Below, one piece after another: positions 1 to 11,066 of a stretch of DNA of 64,000 nucleotides. Within the stretch, counting starts at the first letter, position 1, and each line of letters begins with the position of its first letter. The notes beneath the pieces are model-generated. The model was not told where the DNA came from. It saw nothing but the letters and a program-made list of their open reading frames with translations, and made no database searches. This DNA is from Cyathus striatus (taxonomy: Eukaryota > Basidiomycota > Agaricomycetes > Agaricales > Nidulariaceae): positions 682,001 through 746,000 of the forward strand of contig JAOVFP010000006.1 of assembly GCA_025738555.1 (NCBI GenBank), written 5' to 3'. Both the position numbers and the translations under genes were made by a program.

Positions 1-1110
1 TTTTGGCTTGTTTCTTCATGCTTTCATAGTGAGCAATTTTTTCTTGTAACTGAAGGTACAAACTAGGTTCTGACTTAGGGGAATTGAGGAGCTCAGATCA
101 TCAATAGCGAACAGTGGAGAATCATAAATACCAGACTTCCCTCCGCCCCTCAGCGATCTCACAGTACGTTTGGTCTTGGGGTCATCCAACGGAAGAAGAG
201 CAATTACTGCCGGTTTAGCGACAACGGGTTTCTTCGGCAAAAGAACCTTTACAGAGATATTTAAAGTTGTTTGGAAGGATGTTATCCTGCGGATAATTGA
301 GAAAACATATGATGAGGTGTTAGAAACCGCTTACGGGCTTAGTTGCTTGGGGGTCTCAGCTAGTGCTAGGCTCGGGCTGCGTATCCAGGAATCAACCTGC
401 TTGACCTCCGGATATGAGTGTCCCGCTCTCTTAAAATTGTTTGAATCGGATTCTCTCACAGGCCCCGGGCTACAGTTCATGATAGTATCGTGAACTTCAC
501 CAGTTTGTTCTGATAAAGTCCCCGCGTTCTCGAAGGGCCGCAGCAAATCTATATGGCGAAATGCTAGCGGCATTCTGAAATGAACTGGAGTTTTCATTGT
601 ACATAATGCTAGGGTCAGGCTGCGGACAATCAGCTGAGTCTGCGTTGCGATTCAAAGGCGATGACGACAGCTAATCACGGAGATGAACGCACAAATTGAG
701 AATGGGACAATGAGATTGTAACTTCGAGTACTGACTGGAAGAATTTTCGAGACCAAGAAGTTCGGAGGCTGCATACATGCACTATCATCCGAGTGATCAC
801 TACGGTCAGCTTGAAGAACATATGTTTTTCGACGTTTCGCAATAGAAGCAGGTTGGGGTGTAGTTTGCCTCTTCTTTATAGTTTTTCTGTTATCAGATCG
901 AATATATTCAAATTTCGCATCTCGTGGTTTGCACATGGATTTTGTGTCCACTTTCTCTCCTGCTGCGGGTTCTGCGGGTGGATTGCACTGAATTGAACAC
1001 CGACGCTACCTGAAGATCTGAACTCACCAATCAAGGTATTCCCGCGAACCTTCTGGCATGCTCATGCGCCTGTCTAATTCGGAGAAGAATTCATCAATAT
1101 CAATATCCAT
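1..1110 (-). pseudogene. Partial second copy of Pol X (Pol lambda-like) gene, N-terminal part only
   Basis: On the minus strand this matches the 5' part of the polymerase gene at 51268-55445. The start codon is at 1110 (MDIDIDEFFSE-like N-terminus), followed by Lys/Arg-rich and Ser/Pro-rich disordered segments. Only the region before the BRCT domain lies in the window, so the state of the catalytic domain is unknown. Compared with the right copy it lacks about 130 bp just after the first coding segment (the sequence at about 51353-51483) and has many substitutions. It is divergent to the methyltransferase copy at 2012. I call it a pseudogene only because the first exons do not splice cleanly by eye; it could be functional if intact further left. 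Confidence 0.55.
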
Positions 1111-2011
1111 AGTAATAGCACTGCAGATGTTGATGAAAGGTAATAAAGACGCGACTATATAAAGGTTTCGCGGGTGAGTGGTGAGTCAAACTTAAAGTGA
1201 ATCGGGTGCACGCTTTGAATATGCGTGGTCACGTGATAATACGTAAAAGTCACACGTATCATAATCTTGGTCTAGACTCTAGATTAGTACACAGGAGCTT
1301 GTGCGTTAATTATGGGCGTGCAAAACCGACAGCACGGTACTTACCTCTGTGACTCGTCGATGTTAAAGCAAGAAACTATTAAGCCTGCCAAAATGAAATG
1401 CTTTAAGTGGCAATGCTGGCTGCTCACAATTGGTACAGAATGTGATACGGGACTCGTTAAAGTTCAAGTCGGTGAGTCTTAAAAAGTAATTTACATATTT
1501 AGCCAAGCGCTGACAACTGATAGTTGATAGTGATATGTTTTTATCTTGCGCTCTCTTGATGATTCGGTGTGTACGCGACATTAAGCTTTGGGCCAGAGAA
1601 TTACAAACAGGGATAGCCTTCTTCGAACGCTCCAGTTGATGGCTCGTGTCTTCCGTTGGTTCTCCGAGAACATACATATGTTTGCGGACCTTCAAACCAG
1701 GTCGGGGTCTACAAAACCTGGCCGTTACATGCAGATGCAGTTCTCATTATGAGCTATGGATTCAGTGGCTGCGGGTAATGGAGAATACCTGTGCCTGTCC
1801 TTCGCGGAATTGTTGAGCCCCATTCGAATGAGATACACGTTGAAATAGCCTTTCACCCATAATCAGCCACGGCTCTACGAGACAGTAAAGTCCGCGAGCA
1901 TCCTATTGATCTGTACTGTTCGTGTTAGAAAATGCTGTATGGACAAACAATGCTTCCCCTATAAAAACCTGCTCGCACCCCAAGGTCCAACATCTGCTAG
2001 AAAATTCCAAA
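1111..2011. promoter_or_regulatory. Divergent spacer with E-box TCACGTGA
   Basis: This 0.9-kb spacer lies between two divergently oriented genes and probably holds both promoters. It contains the palindrome TCACGTGA at 1229-1236, which is conserved at 51142-51149 in the other arm. That sequence is the classical binding site of bHLH factors of the Cbf1/Pho4 type, so a role is inferred. Short ORFs inside, including 1363-1695, are not supported as genes. Confidence 0.4.
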
Positions 2012-3280
2012 TGTCGAACTACGATACACCCCTCGACAACCATCGCAACATAATTGACGGGGGAGAAGACGACGGCCTCTCCTTGGACTCTCCAGATGCT
2101 TCTGGCCTTGTTGAATTGACCACCGAGTCCTTTCCAGGTTATTTTGATGAGCGAGATGGTCGTTTATTCCACTCCAATTCAAGATCGCCGTACCCTCTTC
2201 CAGCGGACACTCCAGAACAGGAGGTATGTATTCACGATATAAGCATTTAATTTTAGACAGTACTGACAACTCAACATCGGCCAGAGGATGAATGTCATGC
2301 ACAACATCCTAAAGAGGTTGATTGGAGCGTGTTACGTTGGTCCAGTCCCCAGTATTTTAAGTCAAACCAATGACGAGAGTCATAAGTTTGTGCTTGACCT
2401 GTGTACAGGCACAGGAAATGGTGCGAGGTTCCGTATGCTTTGGGGTAATCGATTATCTTCTGACATGCTAATGGTTGTAGGGTGATGGAGATGGCACGGT
2501 TATTTCCCAGCGTGCTATTTAGAGGGATAGATATTGGTAATTGACTCACCTAACACCTCCTGCAGCATTTAGTCCTGATAACCACCCTATATACACAGTT
2601 CCAATTGCCACCAGGTATCCGCTGCCCAATGTGCGGTTCGAAATCCACGATGTGAACAACGGTCTACGTTGGGGGGACAGATCTATCGATTTTGTCCATG
2701 CACGCAGCGTATCCATGGCCGTACGTATTCTCAACTTCCTCGGAGGCGTATACGGCTAATGAGCAGCATGACTTGTCGACAGATCAAGGACTATCCGACG
2801 ATGTTGATGGAGGTTGCTCGAGTTCTTCGCTCGGATGGCCTATTTGTCTCAGTGGAGTGGGGAAGATACCCCTACTTCCATCCTAGCTGCGGTATAGACC
2901 CACAACAGGTTCCGGGGTATACGCCAGCAAGCAGTCATTTCTTTGATGTTGTGAACGACGCCGTTAGGGAACGAGGAATTTATCCAGTAGCAGGCTACGT
3001 ACCTGACATGTTGGCGAATACCCATCTCTTCCACAATATCACAACTCAATTCTGCTACATCCCCATCGGCCCATGGTATCCAGATGTACCTATGCAGCGG
3101 GTGGGACATGCCTATCGAGCAGCAGTGATGAGATACGCAAATTCAGTGACGCCAATGTTATTGGATGCAGGATGGAGCGAGCAGCAGGTGGAGACGATCA
3201 TCGATGATTTGAGGGCTGAGTTGTTAACCGTGAGAGGGCTGGTCGGTGTTTATCATATTGTCTATGCGCACAGGTTATAG
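2012..3280 (+). pseudogene. Class I SAM-dependent methyltransferase, frameshifted left copy
   Basis: This is the counterpart of the intact gene at 49030-50363. Exons inferred by comparison are 2012-2222, 2284-2420, 2481-2536, 2599-2720 and 2783-3280. The protein would carry an acidic N-terminus, SAM-binding motif I (VLDLCTGTG), the stretch VRFEIHDVNNGLRW, and a C-terminal half ending YHIVYAHRL. At the second exon end (2418-2420) the sequence is ggaaatg|gtgcga, where the right copy has ggaaagtg|gtgagt. One base is lost, so splicing brings a TGA into frame straight after motif I. The motif I Gly of the right copy (DLG) is also Cys here (DLC). The copy looks inactive, although the last exon is still open for more than 160 codons. 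Confidence 0.8.
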
Positions 3281-4568
3281 ACCCTATAAATCTCTACTCG
3301 TCTTTCTTAAATTTTAGAACACAGGATGGTTCTCATGTACTTCATATAACGGATATTTTGATTTGTTTTTGGTTTTTTATACATTATGTGATTTATTTTC
3401 TAGACTGTTTTAAAGAGAGTTCACAAACTTTAATACTATTGATCCAAACTAACTACTGGCATGGGTATAAAGGGGTAGAAGTGATTGTGGAATATTGCGG
3501 TGACTTTCTTCATTTTCTCCCCATTTTCTCCTGCCAAACAGAGACGCTTTATTCGGCTGATGTTTGTCCTCGTGTTGGAGACAAATGTTGCATACCTTCT
3601 CGGGACCTCAGTCACCTCGAATAATCCCCCCCCACTGCCCTCCCCAAGCCCCAAAGCGATTGTTGGATAAGCATAACAAAATAAAATCAATCAGATTTTA
3701 TTTATAAATTGGATGGCCAGTTTAAAGCAAGTGTCGTTAGTTCCTCCATTACAGCTATAAAGTAAGATTACTGATTCAGAGAAAATATATCGATAAAATA
3801 AAATGGATCCTCCATTGTATATACTGAGAAACAGAGGATGGAATCCAAATGGACGCCTTCGGCGGTTGGGGTCTGCTTCGATAGCCAGCGGCGGAGTTTG
3901 CGAGGGTTCGCGGGGCTGGAAATTAGAAGCGAGGATAACAAATAAGGATAAATATTTTGAATTAGGCCTTAGGCATTTAATAATAACACCGGATTTCCTT
4001 TTGTAGAATTATGCATAATTTCACGTGAGCCAACGGACAAAGTGCGGAATTATATTTCATTTCCCAATCATTAACCCCATTAATCATTCGTACAGCATTT
4101 TGCTTCATGCCATGAAAGTTTGGAGAAAGTAGGTTTCCAGTACGAATCACTCGAAAGTTCACTAAATTGAAGCCTTTATAATGCTAGATTTCCTGTTAAG
4201 ATTGACCCCTACTTCGTTCTCGCTGTCCAATCGCTACTGGAACTTGACTAGAGCCTTGATGCTTGCAGTCTGCACCATCCTTTGTTATAAACTGCGTAGC
4301 TTGCGAATCGTTCTCTCTTTGCATCATTTCCAGAGCCAATGACATGGTGTGGCGATTGGCGGCGACACCTGGGCCCTGAAGACCTGAAAGCTGGGATGCT
4401 TGACTCCTGAGATACAACCTCGACACCTATAGCACTTATCAGACTGGTATTGCTAATAAATCCATGGGATGCGAACGAAAGCTAGAGGAAGAGCTAGATG
4501 CTTAGCGCAGGGAGTGGACTCCGTATATCGGCCCTGTGACTAACTGGGACGAGACGCGTTGCGCTGCC
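3281..4568. other. Duplicated sequence without a supported gene
   Basis: This non-coding part of the left arm has its partner at 47815-49029. It contains AT-rich stretches and a minus-strand 76-codon reading frame (4196-4426). The right copy lacks about 50 bp inside that frame and does not keep it open, so I do not call it a gene. Confidence 0.5.
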
Positions 4569-5451
4569 TTGGTGTGTGGAGACGAAGACGAGCAAGTTCA
4601 CCTTCATCCTACAGAGGAAAGGTGTTAACAACGACTAGGGGAAGTAAACATCATACATGGCACTGACCTCTGAGTCGCTCACCTGCTCCAACCAGGCTTC
4701 CACCTTGCTCTCACTCCTTCAGCCTCATCTATTAAAATATTAGCGACGACTAGCGGAGGTTAACATGAAACTGACCTCCTCTGTGATGACGTTGGACGAG
4801 TCAATCTCTTTATTAGACTACCCTGACACCACCATTCCAAGCTCATTCGCCGTCTGCGTAGCCAGCTTGTCCTTCTGTTCCCAAACGCGTTTATATTCTT
4901 TGACCGTGTAACCACTGGGTACTGCTGCACTAAATCTGTCCACCTGCTTCGTCTTTTCCTCATCCATCCTAGCCTCCATAGTCTCCAGGTCCACCGGCGT
5001 GCTTGCTGCCGACGGAATCTGTGTCCTTGGAGGAAGATGGTTTAGCAACAACTAGGGTGGCAAACATATTACACGGCAATCACCTTGTCTGTTATCTTCT
5101 TCCTCATGCCCTCCTATAAGCTCTCTTCCTTCTCCTGCTGTTCAGGTATCAGCAACGACAATAAACAGAAAGTCATATCACTGACTATCCTTCCCTTTCC
5201 CTTCGAAGATTTCTTTTGAACCTCCTTCCTCTCATTCTTTGTCGCTCCTCAGATGGGAAACCTTGAGATTGATCTACATCTTCTGGGGCTCTGCTGGATG
5301 CTCCTCCGGTGTCGACAACCTGCACTGGAGCTATGTCCTATAGAGAAGCTTTAGCGGCATGTAACGGAGGCAGATATGACACTGACTGTCTGTGCTCGAT
5401 CACTGGACTTGGGCTTCAGTTTTCGATCACGTTGGGAGGGAGAGATGGCAT
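4540..5451 (-). pseudogene. Coiled-coil gene, degenerate copy 1
   Basis: This is the direct-repeat partner of the intact gene at 22387-23335, with the same exon layout. The start codon at 5451 leads into a TGA after eleven codons because the first exon has diverged. The large exon (about 4818-5030) still encodes the charged segment RMDEEKTKQVDRFSAAVPSG. The last exon is cut at the inverted-duplication breakpoint (about 4568) and continues into foreign sequence to a TAG at 4540. All introns keep the GTCAGT/GTGATT starts seen in the other copy. Broken at both ends, so probably a pseudogene. Confidence 0.7.
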
Positions 5452-6345
5452 GATGGTGGTTTAGGACTAAGGTGGGGGGTATTGGAGAAAGGACTCGATT
5501 GTACAGGTATTAGAGGCAACCACCTGAGTCATGGAATGCGGTATCCACCTTGTCGTATCTTCCAGATTGAGTATTTCGCGACACATTCTGCTCGCACACT
5601 CAGTCATTCTCTGCGTCGGTAACTTGTCTCGCCTAACGCGCACTGGTGTCTTGCTCCTCGATGTGCCTGACTCTTATAATACAGTCGCGCTTCCAGCGCT
5701 GACGACACATCTCCGCATCTTACGCATTGGGATCGCCAGTGTAGTCCACCCACCTGCCATTCGCATCGTCAAAAGCTTAACACCAAACATGCTGGCCATT
5801 AGCGCCAACATCTTCGTAATCGTACTGCAAAACACGTATATTCTACATTCAGCTAACCGATTATCAGTGGTGAACTGCTACAAATGACAATGGTAACGCA
5901 CCTACGGTATACTTGTGATTGAGAATCGCCCAGTCAAACTACGCTAAGTGCATTGAGGATTGAAGTGACAGGAAGCTGTGTTCTAGGACGCGCTCCGTTA
6001 ATTGTGTTATCTCTGTCCAAAACTGCGCTATGTTAGTCTGTTAGTCATTATTATGAAGTTTGATAAGATGGTACATACCGGTGACAGAATCTCGAGCAGC
6101 TGAAGTTCCCCCATGAATTGTTACTTCACGCACGTGAATGTGAAAACATATCCCTTGATCACTGGTAGGAAGAAGAGTTCATTAGAATCAGACTTGATGC
6201 ATATTGGCCCTTGTTCAGTTGCGACTATACACGACTTCAACTTCGATGACGCCCGTTAAACCCTGTATCTTGTTACAACTCCAAAACGCACTGTAAAACT
6301 TATCACGGGGGTCGGTGCTGCGCCAGTTGTGGTTCATGAACGATT
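4569..6345. repeat. Direct duplication block (copy 1; copy 2 at 22432-24205)
   Basis: The two blocks match over about 1.8 kb in the same orientation, covering the coiled-coil gene, about 600 bp of upstream sequence and an orphan Gly-Gly motif. Copy 1 begins exactly at the inner breakpoint of the inverted duplication (ttggtgtgtggagacga). The right-hand limit is approximate. Confidence 0.85.
6080..6162 (-). pseudogene. Orphan exon of the NLR-linked Gly-Gly motif family
   Basis: On the minus strand this reads, with one short out-of-frame insertion, as DMFSHSR-EVTIHGG followed by RDSV and a GTATGT donor. This is the motif joined to NLR-like tails at 7.7, 12.0, 18.2 and 21.1 kb. After the intron the sequence reads VLDRDNTINGARPR and soon stops, so no NLR-like tail follows. 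A sister copy lies at 23961-24040. It is probably a remnant left by duplication. Confidence 0.6.
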
Positions 6346-6712
6346 AAGTGCAATGAAAGACCATCAGTTAGTAATAAGGGGCGTATGTGTAACCTTCAAA
6401 CAAGAATTTACATAAACCTTCGACGACATCCTCCAAAGTAGATCCCTCAACATGGAGCCAATGGAGCCGTTCAACGGTGCATAAGTGGTTAGGATGGTAA
6501 ACTGATAGGATCTATTAAGAGCCTTATTGAAGATTTCAGTATTCTTTTGAAATTGTATGTAGCTAAGAATCCGATGTCCAGCAATCTAATGACCGGCGTA
6601 TAGTTAATGTAATATGACTTTCAAGAACCAAGTGTTTCGGATCCAACTTTAGGTCTACACACCAGAGTAGGTATGAGCTTCAATTAGATTTGAAGGCACA
6701 AGCCTGTGCCAA
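6346..6712. other. Intergenic, nothing recognised
   Basis: About 370 bp between the duplicated block and the 3' end of the first NLR-tail copy. The last 50-60 bp are shared with sequence downstream of the copies at 11.04 and 20.04 kb and are probably 3' UTR. Confidence 0.4.
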
Positions 6713-9545
6713 CTACAGTTTCGCCAACATGCTGAGGCTCATCTTGTGCATCTCCCAATATCGACATGCATATTCGAGTGCCTGATCGTCAACGGATCTA
6801 ATACCGTCTCCTCGAGATGCCCAACTCAATTGTTTCATGTACTCCGTACAACTCTGAAGTAGTATCCGGTGACCTTGTACACAGCCCACGAAGAATCCTC
6901 CCGCGCACGATCGGTCACCAAAGAACCACTTCAATGAGGGGTGGGTAAACCGGAGGGGACCATTGTTGTGAGGGATGGAAACGATGAGATCAACGAAGTT
7001 GAGAAGTTCACGGAGGGAAGATGGATCATCGGGAAAAAGCAGGGAAGTGATAGAGGGTAACGGTAGATCATCGAAGGAGTGCATTAGAAACGAAAGGACT
7101 TTGAAAAGGTCGGGCTTGCGCGAAGTAGGGAGGACGGAAAGTACGCGGCGTACCTCCTCGATGGAAGGATAGTCTTGAGTACTTGTAATCGAGTTGATAG
7201 ACTGCTCACCCACAACGTCAGGTAAAGTAAGTTCCGAAAAGGGTTCTTCGGATTCTGGAAGTCGTTCCGAAGGACTCATACCGCGATCGTCAATGTCAAC
7301 TTGAATATTAATGACGATTTTTAATGACTTCAAGGCATCTCCATCTCCTCCCCCACAGTCACGTGTACACGGGACGGAAGTGGTTGACGTAGAGGGGTTT
7401 TTGTGCGCTAGCTCCGATGAAGGTAGTTCAATTGATGAAGATGATGTCGGGGTAGAAGAAGATTCTGCGGAGCCGGTTTTAGAAGAGGTTGGAAGCTCCT
7501 TTGCCGGACGGTCGTCTTGCAGCCCAAGTAAAGAGAACGGCGCCAAACAGAGCCTGTTATCTAAAACAGGGCTATAGCTTTGGTAGGTAGTGTTGTTACT
7601 GTTAGATATTGTGATGCACTGATGTGTAAGTCATTGTGACAGTACTCCACAAGGCAAGCACTCACGAACTACAGAATCTCTTCCAGCACCGTTGAACATT
7701 CCCCCGTATATTGACACTTCACGAGAATGGGAGAACATATCTACCGATTGGAGGGTTATATCATATGTAGCAGCAGAACTTAAGAATGGGCTGGTACAGT
7801 TAAAAATCTGGTCAAGCTGAAGCTTAAATGCCTCTTCAACAGCTAGGCGGCGTATATTACCCTTGGTGGCCGTCCGAGGGAGTGTATGAGGGGGGACTAT
7901 AACAATCATATCTATCGAAATTATCCGCTCGTGAAGATAACGCCGTGAGTGGAAAGCACGTGTTTTGCAGATTATTTCTTTCTTGAGTTTGTTGTGGTCC
8001 ATTTCAACGGATGGCTCGATGAATATTACAGGCGATGGTCGGCCGGAACCAACAACGACGCATTCTGAGATAAGGTTTCTGCATGTCGCTCGTGCGTTAT
8101 TCTCGATAGCCATGGCATCATATCGAAGGCTATTCTCTGACTGTATCCAGTCGTTATCCCTTCCGCGGAAGAGGTAATGCCCAGGGACAACTTCCTGGAA
8201 GAGATCACCAGTGTGGAAGTTACCGTCCTCTGAACGAATTAAGGATGAATCAGGGCAATCCGGAGAGTCTGAGAGAATGACCAGCTCCAACAAGGCTGCG
8301 GGAGAATGACCAGCAGACTCGACTGATGAAGAGTCTACGGGGACAAATTGATACGAGAATCCAGGTAAGGGAGCAAGGAGGGCTGGATGGCGCTCGTATG
8401 AATCGGAGAGGAGCATTCCTCCAACTTCTGTACTCCCAAATATATTCTGAAAAGTGATCGTAAATATTAATGAAATCTGGATGTACAAATATTATTACTC
8501 ACCCTTAGCTTTAGTCTATTTTTAAATGCGAACTCCACTTCCTCGTGAGGCAAGGCAAGTCCCGAGTATAGAATATCATCGAGACTGGTCAACATCGAAA
8601 GCAACTTGGAATCCTCGCGTGCCTTGCGGAAGTGGTTCGCCAGGAAAGCGGGGAACTGATTCAATCGGTTCAAGCCACAACGAGCAATCATGTCAATGAG
8701 TTCATCGGAAGAGAAATTTGTGGCGGTGGGCTGGACGACGCAAGATCCGTACTGGAGAGTACCGATGAATACTGCAATCCGATATCAGCCAAATAATTCA
8801 TGACGATAACAATTATGAAGACTCACAGAAGCTCTGCGATATGGCACATACTTCCGATGAAGACAGTGACATCTTGACGGTCTCGATTCCGCGGCATACA
8901 GACAACTCGTGATTTCTGTATGACGGTGTCCAGCCATCGGTAAGTCCACGGCACCAATTTTGGAATACTAGATGTTGATCCGCTAGTATGGAACACAAAT
9001 GCCATCTCGTGTTCCTGGATGCCTGAAATGCCAGGAAGAGTCTCGTTGATGTAGTCGACGGCTTCCGTGTCCAAAGCACGGTGAGATGGTAGGGGGCAAT
9101 TGCCCAGTACGGACTCGAACGAAGATAGGTAGATGAGTGCCTTTGCACCTGCCCTCTGAAGGAGCTCATAAACTACCTCGGGATTAGGTAGACGGAGATT
9201 GAAGAGCTGTGGGACGTAGCCAGCACGAGAGATACCATATATATGAAGGACATCGGTATAGGCAAACCCGCTAAGCCTGTGAAGGTGTCAACAAGTGCTG
9301 ACGGTGACATACATATGAAACAACTTACCATAGCCCGATAATCGACTTTCTAGGTATCCCGTCTTTCCTTAACACATGGGTCCAATACCTGGCATAAAGC
9401 TCAACATCCCGGTGAAATTCTGAGCATGTCACTGATCGCCAAGATCCAATAGCTCCAGTAGAGTCGAGGCAAGGAATTCTGAAGACAGGGAAGAGGCGAA
9501 GGCCGATGCGCCAGTCTCCAGAAGAGTGAGATGTGAACCGGGCAT
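6713..9545 (-). pseudogene. Adenylating enzyme fused to Gly-Gly motif and NLR-like tail, copy A (degenerate)
   Basis: Order on the minus strand: an adenylate-forming (NRPS-like, AMP-binding) domain from 9545 to about 7780, the motif MFSHSREVSIYGG...GRDSVV at 7666-7755, an intron, a SNSNN-Y-SYS segment, a low-complexity Ser/Glu stretch, and a tail of about 130 residues ending at 6713. The A domain shows the phosphate-binding core FHTSGSTSSIPKLVPWTYRW, then FGSTEVGG, and HTGDLF. Domain and motif are in one open frame (8488-7631), so the fusion is read directly. The tail has RFTHPSLKWFFGDRSCAGG and LEYACRYWEMH, like the region after NACHT in Agaricomycete NLRs; no P-loop was found. Lesions are a one-base loss near 9490, which stops the frame, and an intron acceptor changed from AG to AA at 7609-7610. 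Copy B has different lesions. Confidence 0.72.
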
Positions 9546-9625
9546 GCAGATGAATGGGAGAAAGTTGAAATCAAGAAACCTCGAATTAGACCTCCATCTT
9601 TATATAGCGTTCATACTCGTATGCA
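9546..9625 (-). repeat. 5' leader repeat of the adenylating gene (copy 1 of 3)
   Basis: The leader and TATA-like segment (tttatatag) just upstream of the start codon recurs at 13897-13975 and, without its gene, at 14240-14320. The third copy sits next to an eEF1B-gamma pseudogene, so promoter and coding parts have been separated by rearrangement. Confidence 0.75.
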
Positions 9626-9759
9626 GCCTCGGAGCATCATCGATTACAAATCATGGACCTCTCCAATATCCACTTGTCAAGAACCGAGATCTAAAACAAA
9701 CGAAGTAAGCGTCCCAGTCAATATGTGATGACTGACATATTTGTATACTAACCTAAAAC

Positions 9760-10010
9760 AGACGCAGCCTGAGAGATATCTGAAGAAGCTACCGATCTGG
9801 TTGGCGGGCATGAAGGTCTGAGTGACCTCCTCGTTGTACTTGAAGTCTACCCGTCAGACAGACGATATCTAAACTGGGAGAAAAGGATTGGCGGGAGATG
9901 AATAGAAAAAACGCGAAGACATACGTACCTGTAGAATTTGTGTAGAGCAGTTCGAACTCCAGAGAGTCCAGTCTCCGTGTGCATGTTGGAGTAGTGCACT
10001 TTCAGCTTTA
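9760..10010 (-). pseudogene. eEF1B-gamma gene fragment
   Basis: On the minus strand this matches part of the intact eEF1B-gamma gene (about 24780-25010), including the exon around FMSANQIGGFFNRLEASRKY and the adjoining intron and splice sites, with substitutions and a broken frame. Because the intron is kept, it arose from genomic duplication and not from a reverse-transcribed mRNA. Further scraps of the same exon border recur near 16725-16825 and 16870-16910. Confidence 0.65.
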
Positions 10011-10099
10011 CTAGAAACTAGGGTAGTCGTTGAGGGCGTTGTTAACGTTAGGAAGCAGGCCTTGAAGCTTGAGGTAGGATTCGAGGCGGGTATTGTGCA

Positions 10100-10660
10100 G
10101 TGCAGAGGGGGTTGTTGGGGACGGTCCGGCGAAGCCTAGCGCGTGACAAGAAATTTCACACGCTCGTGTCTCGTCGTTATAACCACCTACTGTGTCTTCC
10201 GACATTTATATTCCTACGTATCTGCAAGCTCTACGTTCGTCTGCGCTTCGTCTCATCGTTCACAATTCCATAACACATGGTAGTGCTACTCGCCGACATG
10301 GATTTCTCGCCTAATGTTCCGATTGTGAACACTTCACTGTGGTTACCTTGTTCACAATGTTTTGCAACACGAAAATGCGCTATCAGTATCACCTCTTCGC
10401 TTTTATTCGACAATGCATCGTTGGTGCCTGTTAGATTCAACCCGTTTTGCAACAGTCTGCAGTGCACACCTCGCATGATTGCTATGATAAAATGCTCAGA
10501 GCTGTTACAAGAACATTTTCCCTTCCACCATTATGGTCACTACAATTTGCACAAATACGTACATGGCTTGATATTCTAAGATCTCCAACTATTGCTAGTC
10601 TCTCAGAACGTCCCGGGCACGCTGTGTTCTTGTTTGGTTCTTGTTATTGCTAGGCCCTCA
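10100..10660. repeat. Inverted repeat block, partner 15755-16210
   Basis: The sequence from gcgtgacaagaaatttcacac through ttgttcacaatg and cgggcacgctgtgttcttg occurs in reverse complement at 15755-16210, with an extra 50-60 bp here. A third, shorter copy of one end lies near 17060-17300, in the 15.9-kb orientation. Frames such as YYLFALVQQCIVDAWW (17240-17300) hint at an ancestral gene that I cannot identify. Confidence 0.75.
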
Positions 10661-11066
10661 TTGGCAGCTTCAAGTCAGTGCACCCACCGCTATGTGGCCA
10701 GTTCGACGGGGGGGATGTATGCGCATCTCCACATTGCTCTCGTCATCATTGACCAAAAGCTCTCTTCCCTCAGTAATCCTTGTGACTGTACCAAGTCTCT
10801 TACTCGGCCATTGGCCGCTGGCTTCTGTGTTGGAAGTACGCGACGCATCCTGGATTGGCGGGTAATGTTCGCGCATCTCCAGCGCTTACTTTAGCAGCAA
10901 CTTCATGATCTCCTAATCTCCGCGGTCTCATCATGTCTGCACGAAAACGCGTCCTTGGTTGATGTCACGCGTTTCCAAGAGCCAAGTGATTCGAATTCAA
11001 CTTCAGGTCTACACGCCAGAGTTGATATGGGCTTTCGTTGAATCTGAAGGTACAAGCCCGTGTCAA
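10661..11066. other. Intergenic, nothing recognised
   Basis: No frame with convincing codon structure was seen. The last 60 bp are the shared 3' flank of the NLR-tail copies. Confidence 0.4.

Larger units (their letters stand above)
1..4568. repeat. Left arm of large inverted segmental duplication
   Basis: This block is the reverse complement, with many substitutions and small indels, of 47815-52504. The matching gene order is polymerase N-terminus, divergent spacer, methyltransferase, then non-coding sequence. Base 1 corresponds to about 52504, so the arm continues left of the window. The inner breakpoint falls at about 4568 against 47815: both arms share the sequence around gcgctgcc, and beyond it the left side enters a different duplicated block while the right side enters unrelated sequence. 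The arms enclose about 43 kb. Confidence 0.93.

Noticed and set aside
2537..2598. Apparent acceptor lesion in intron 3 of the methyltransferase copies
   Set aside because: Using the later acceptor (acacag in the left copy, acgtag in the right) gives DIVPIATRYP in both copies, so there is no lesion at this intron.
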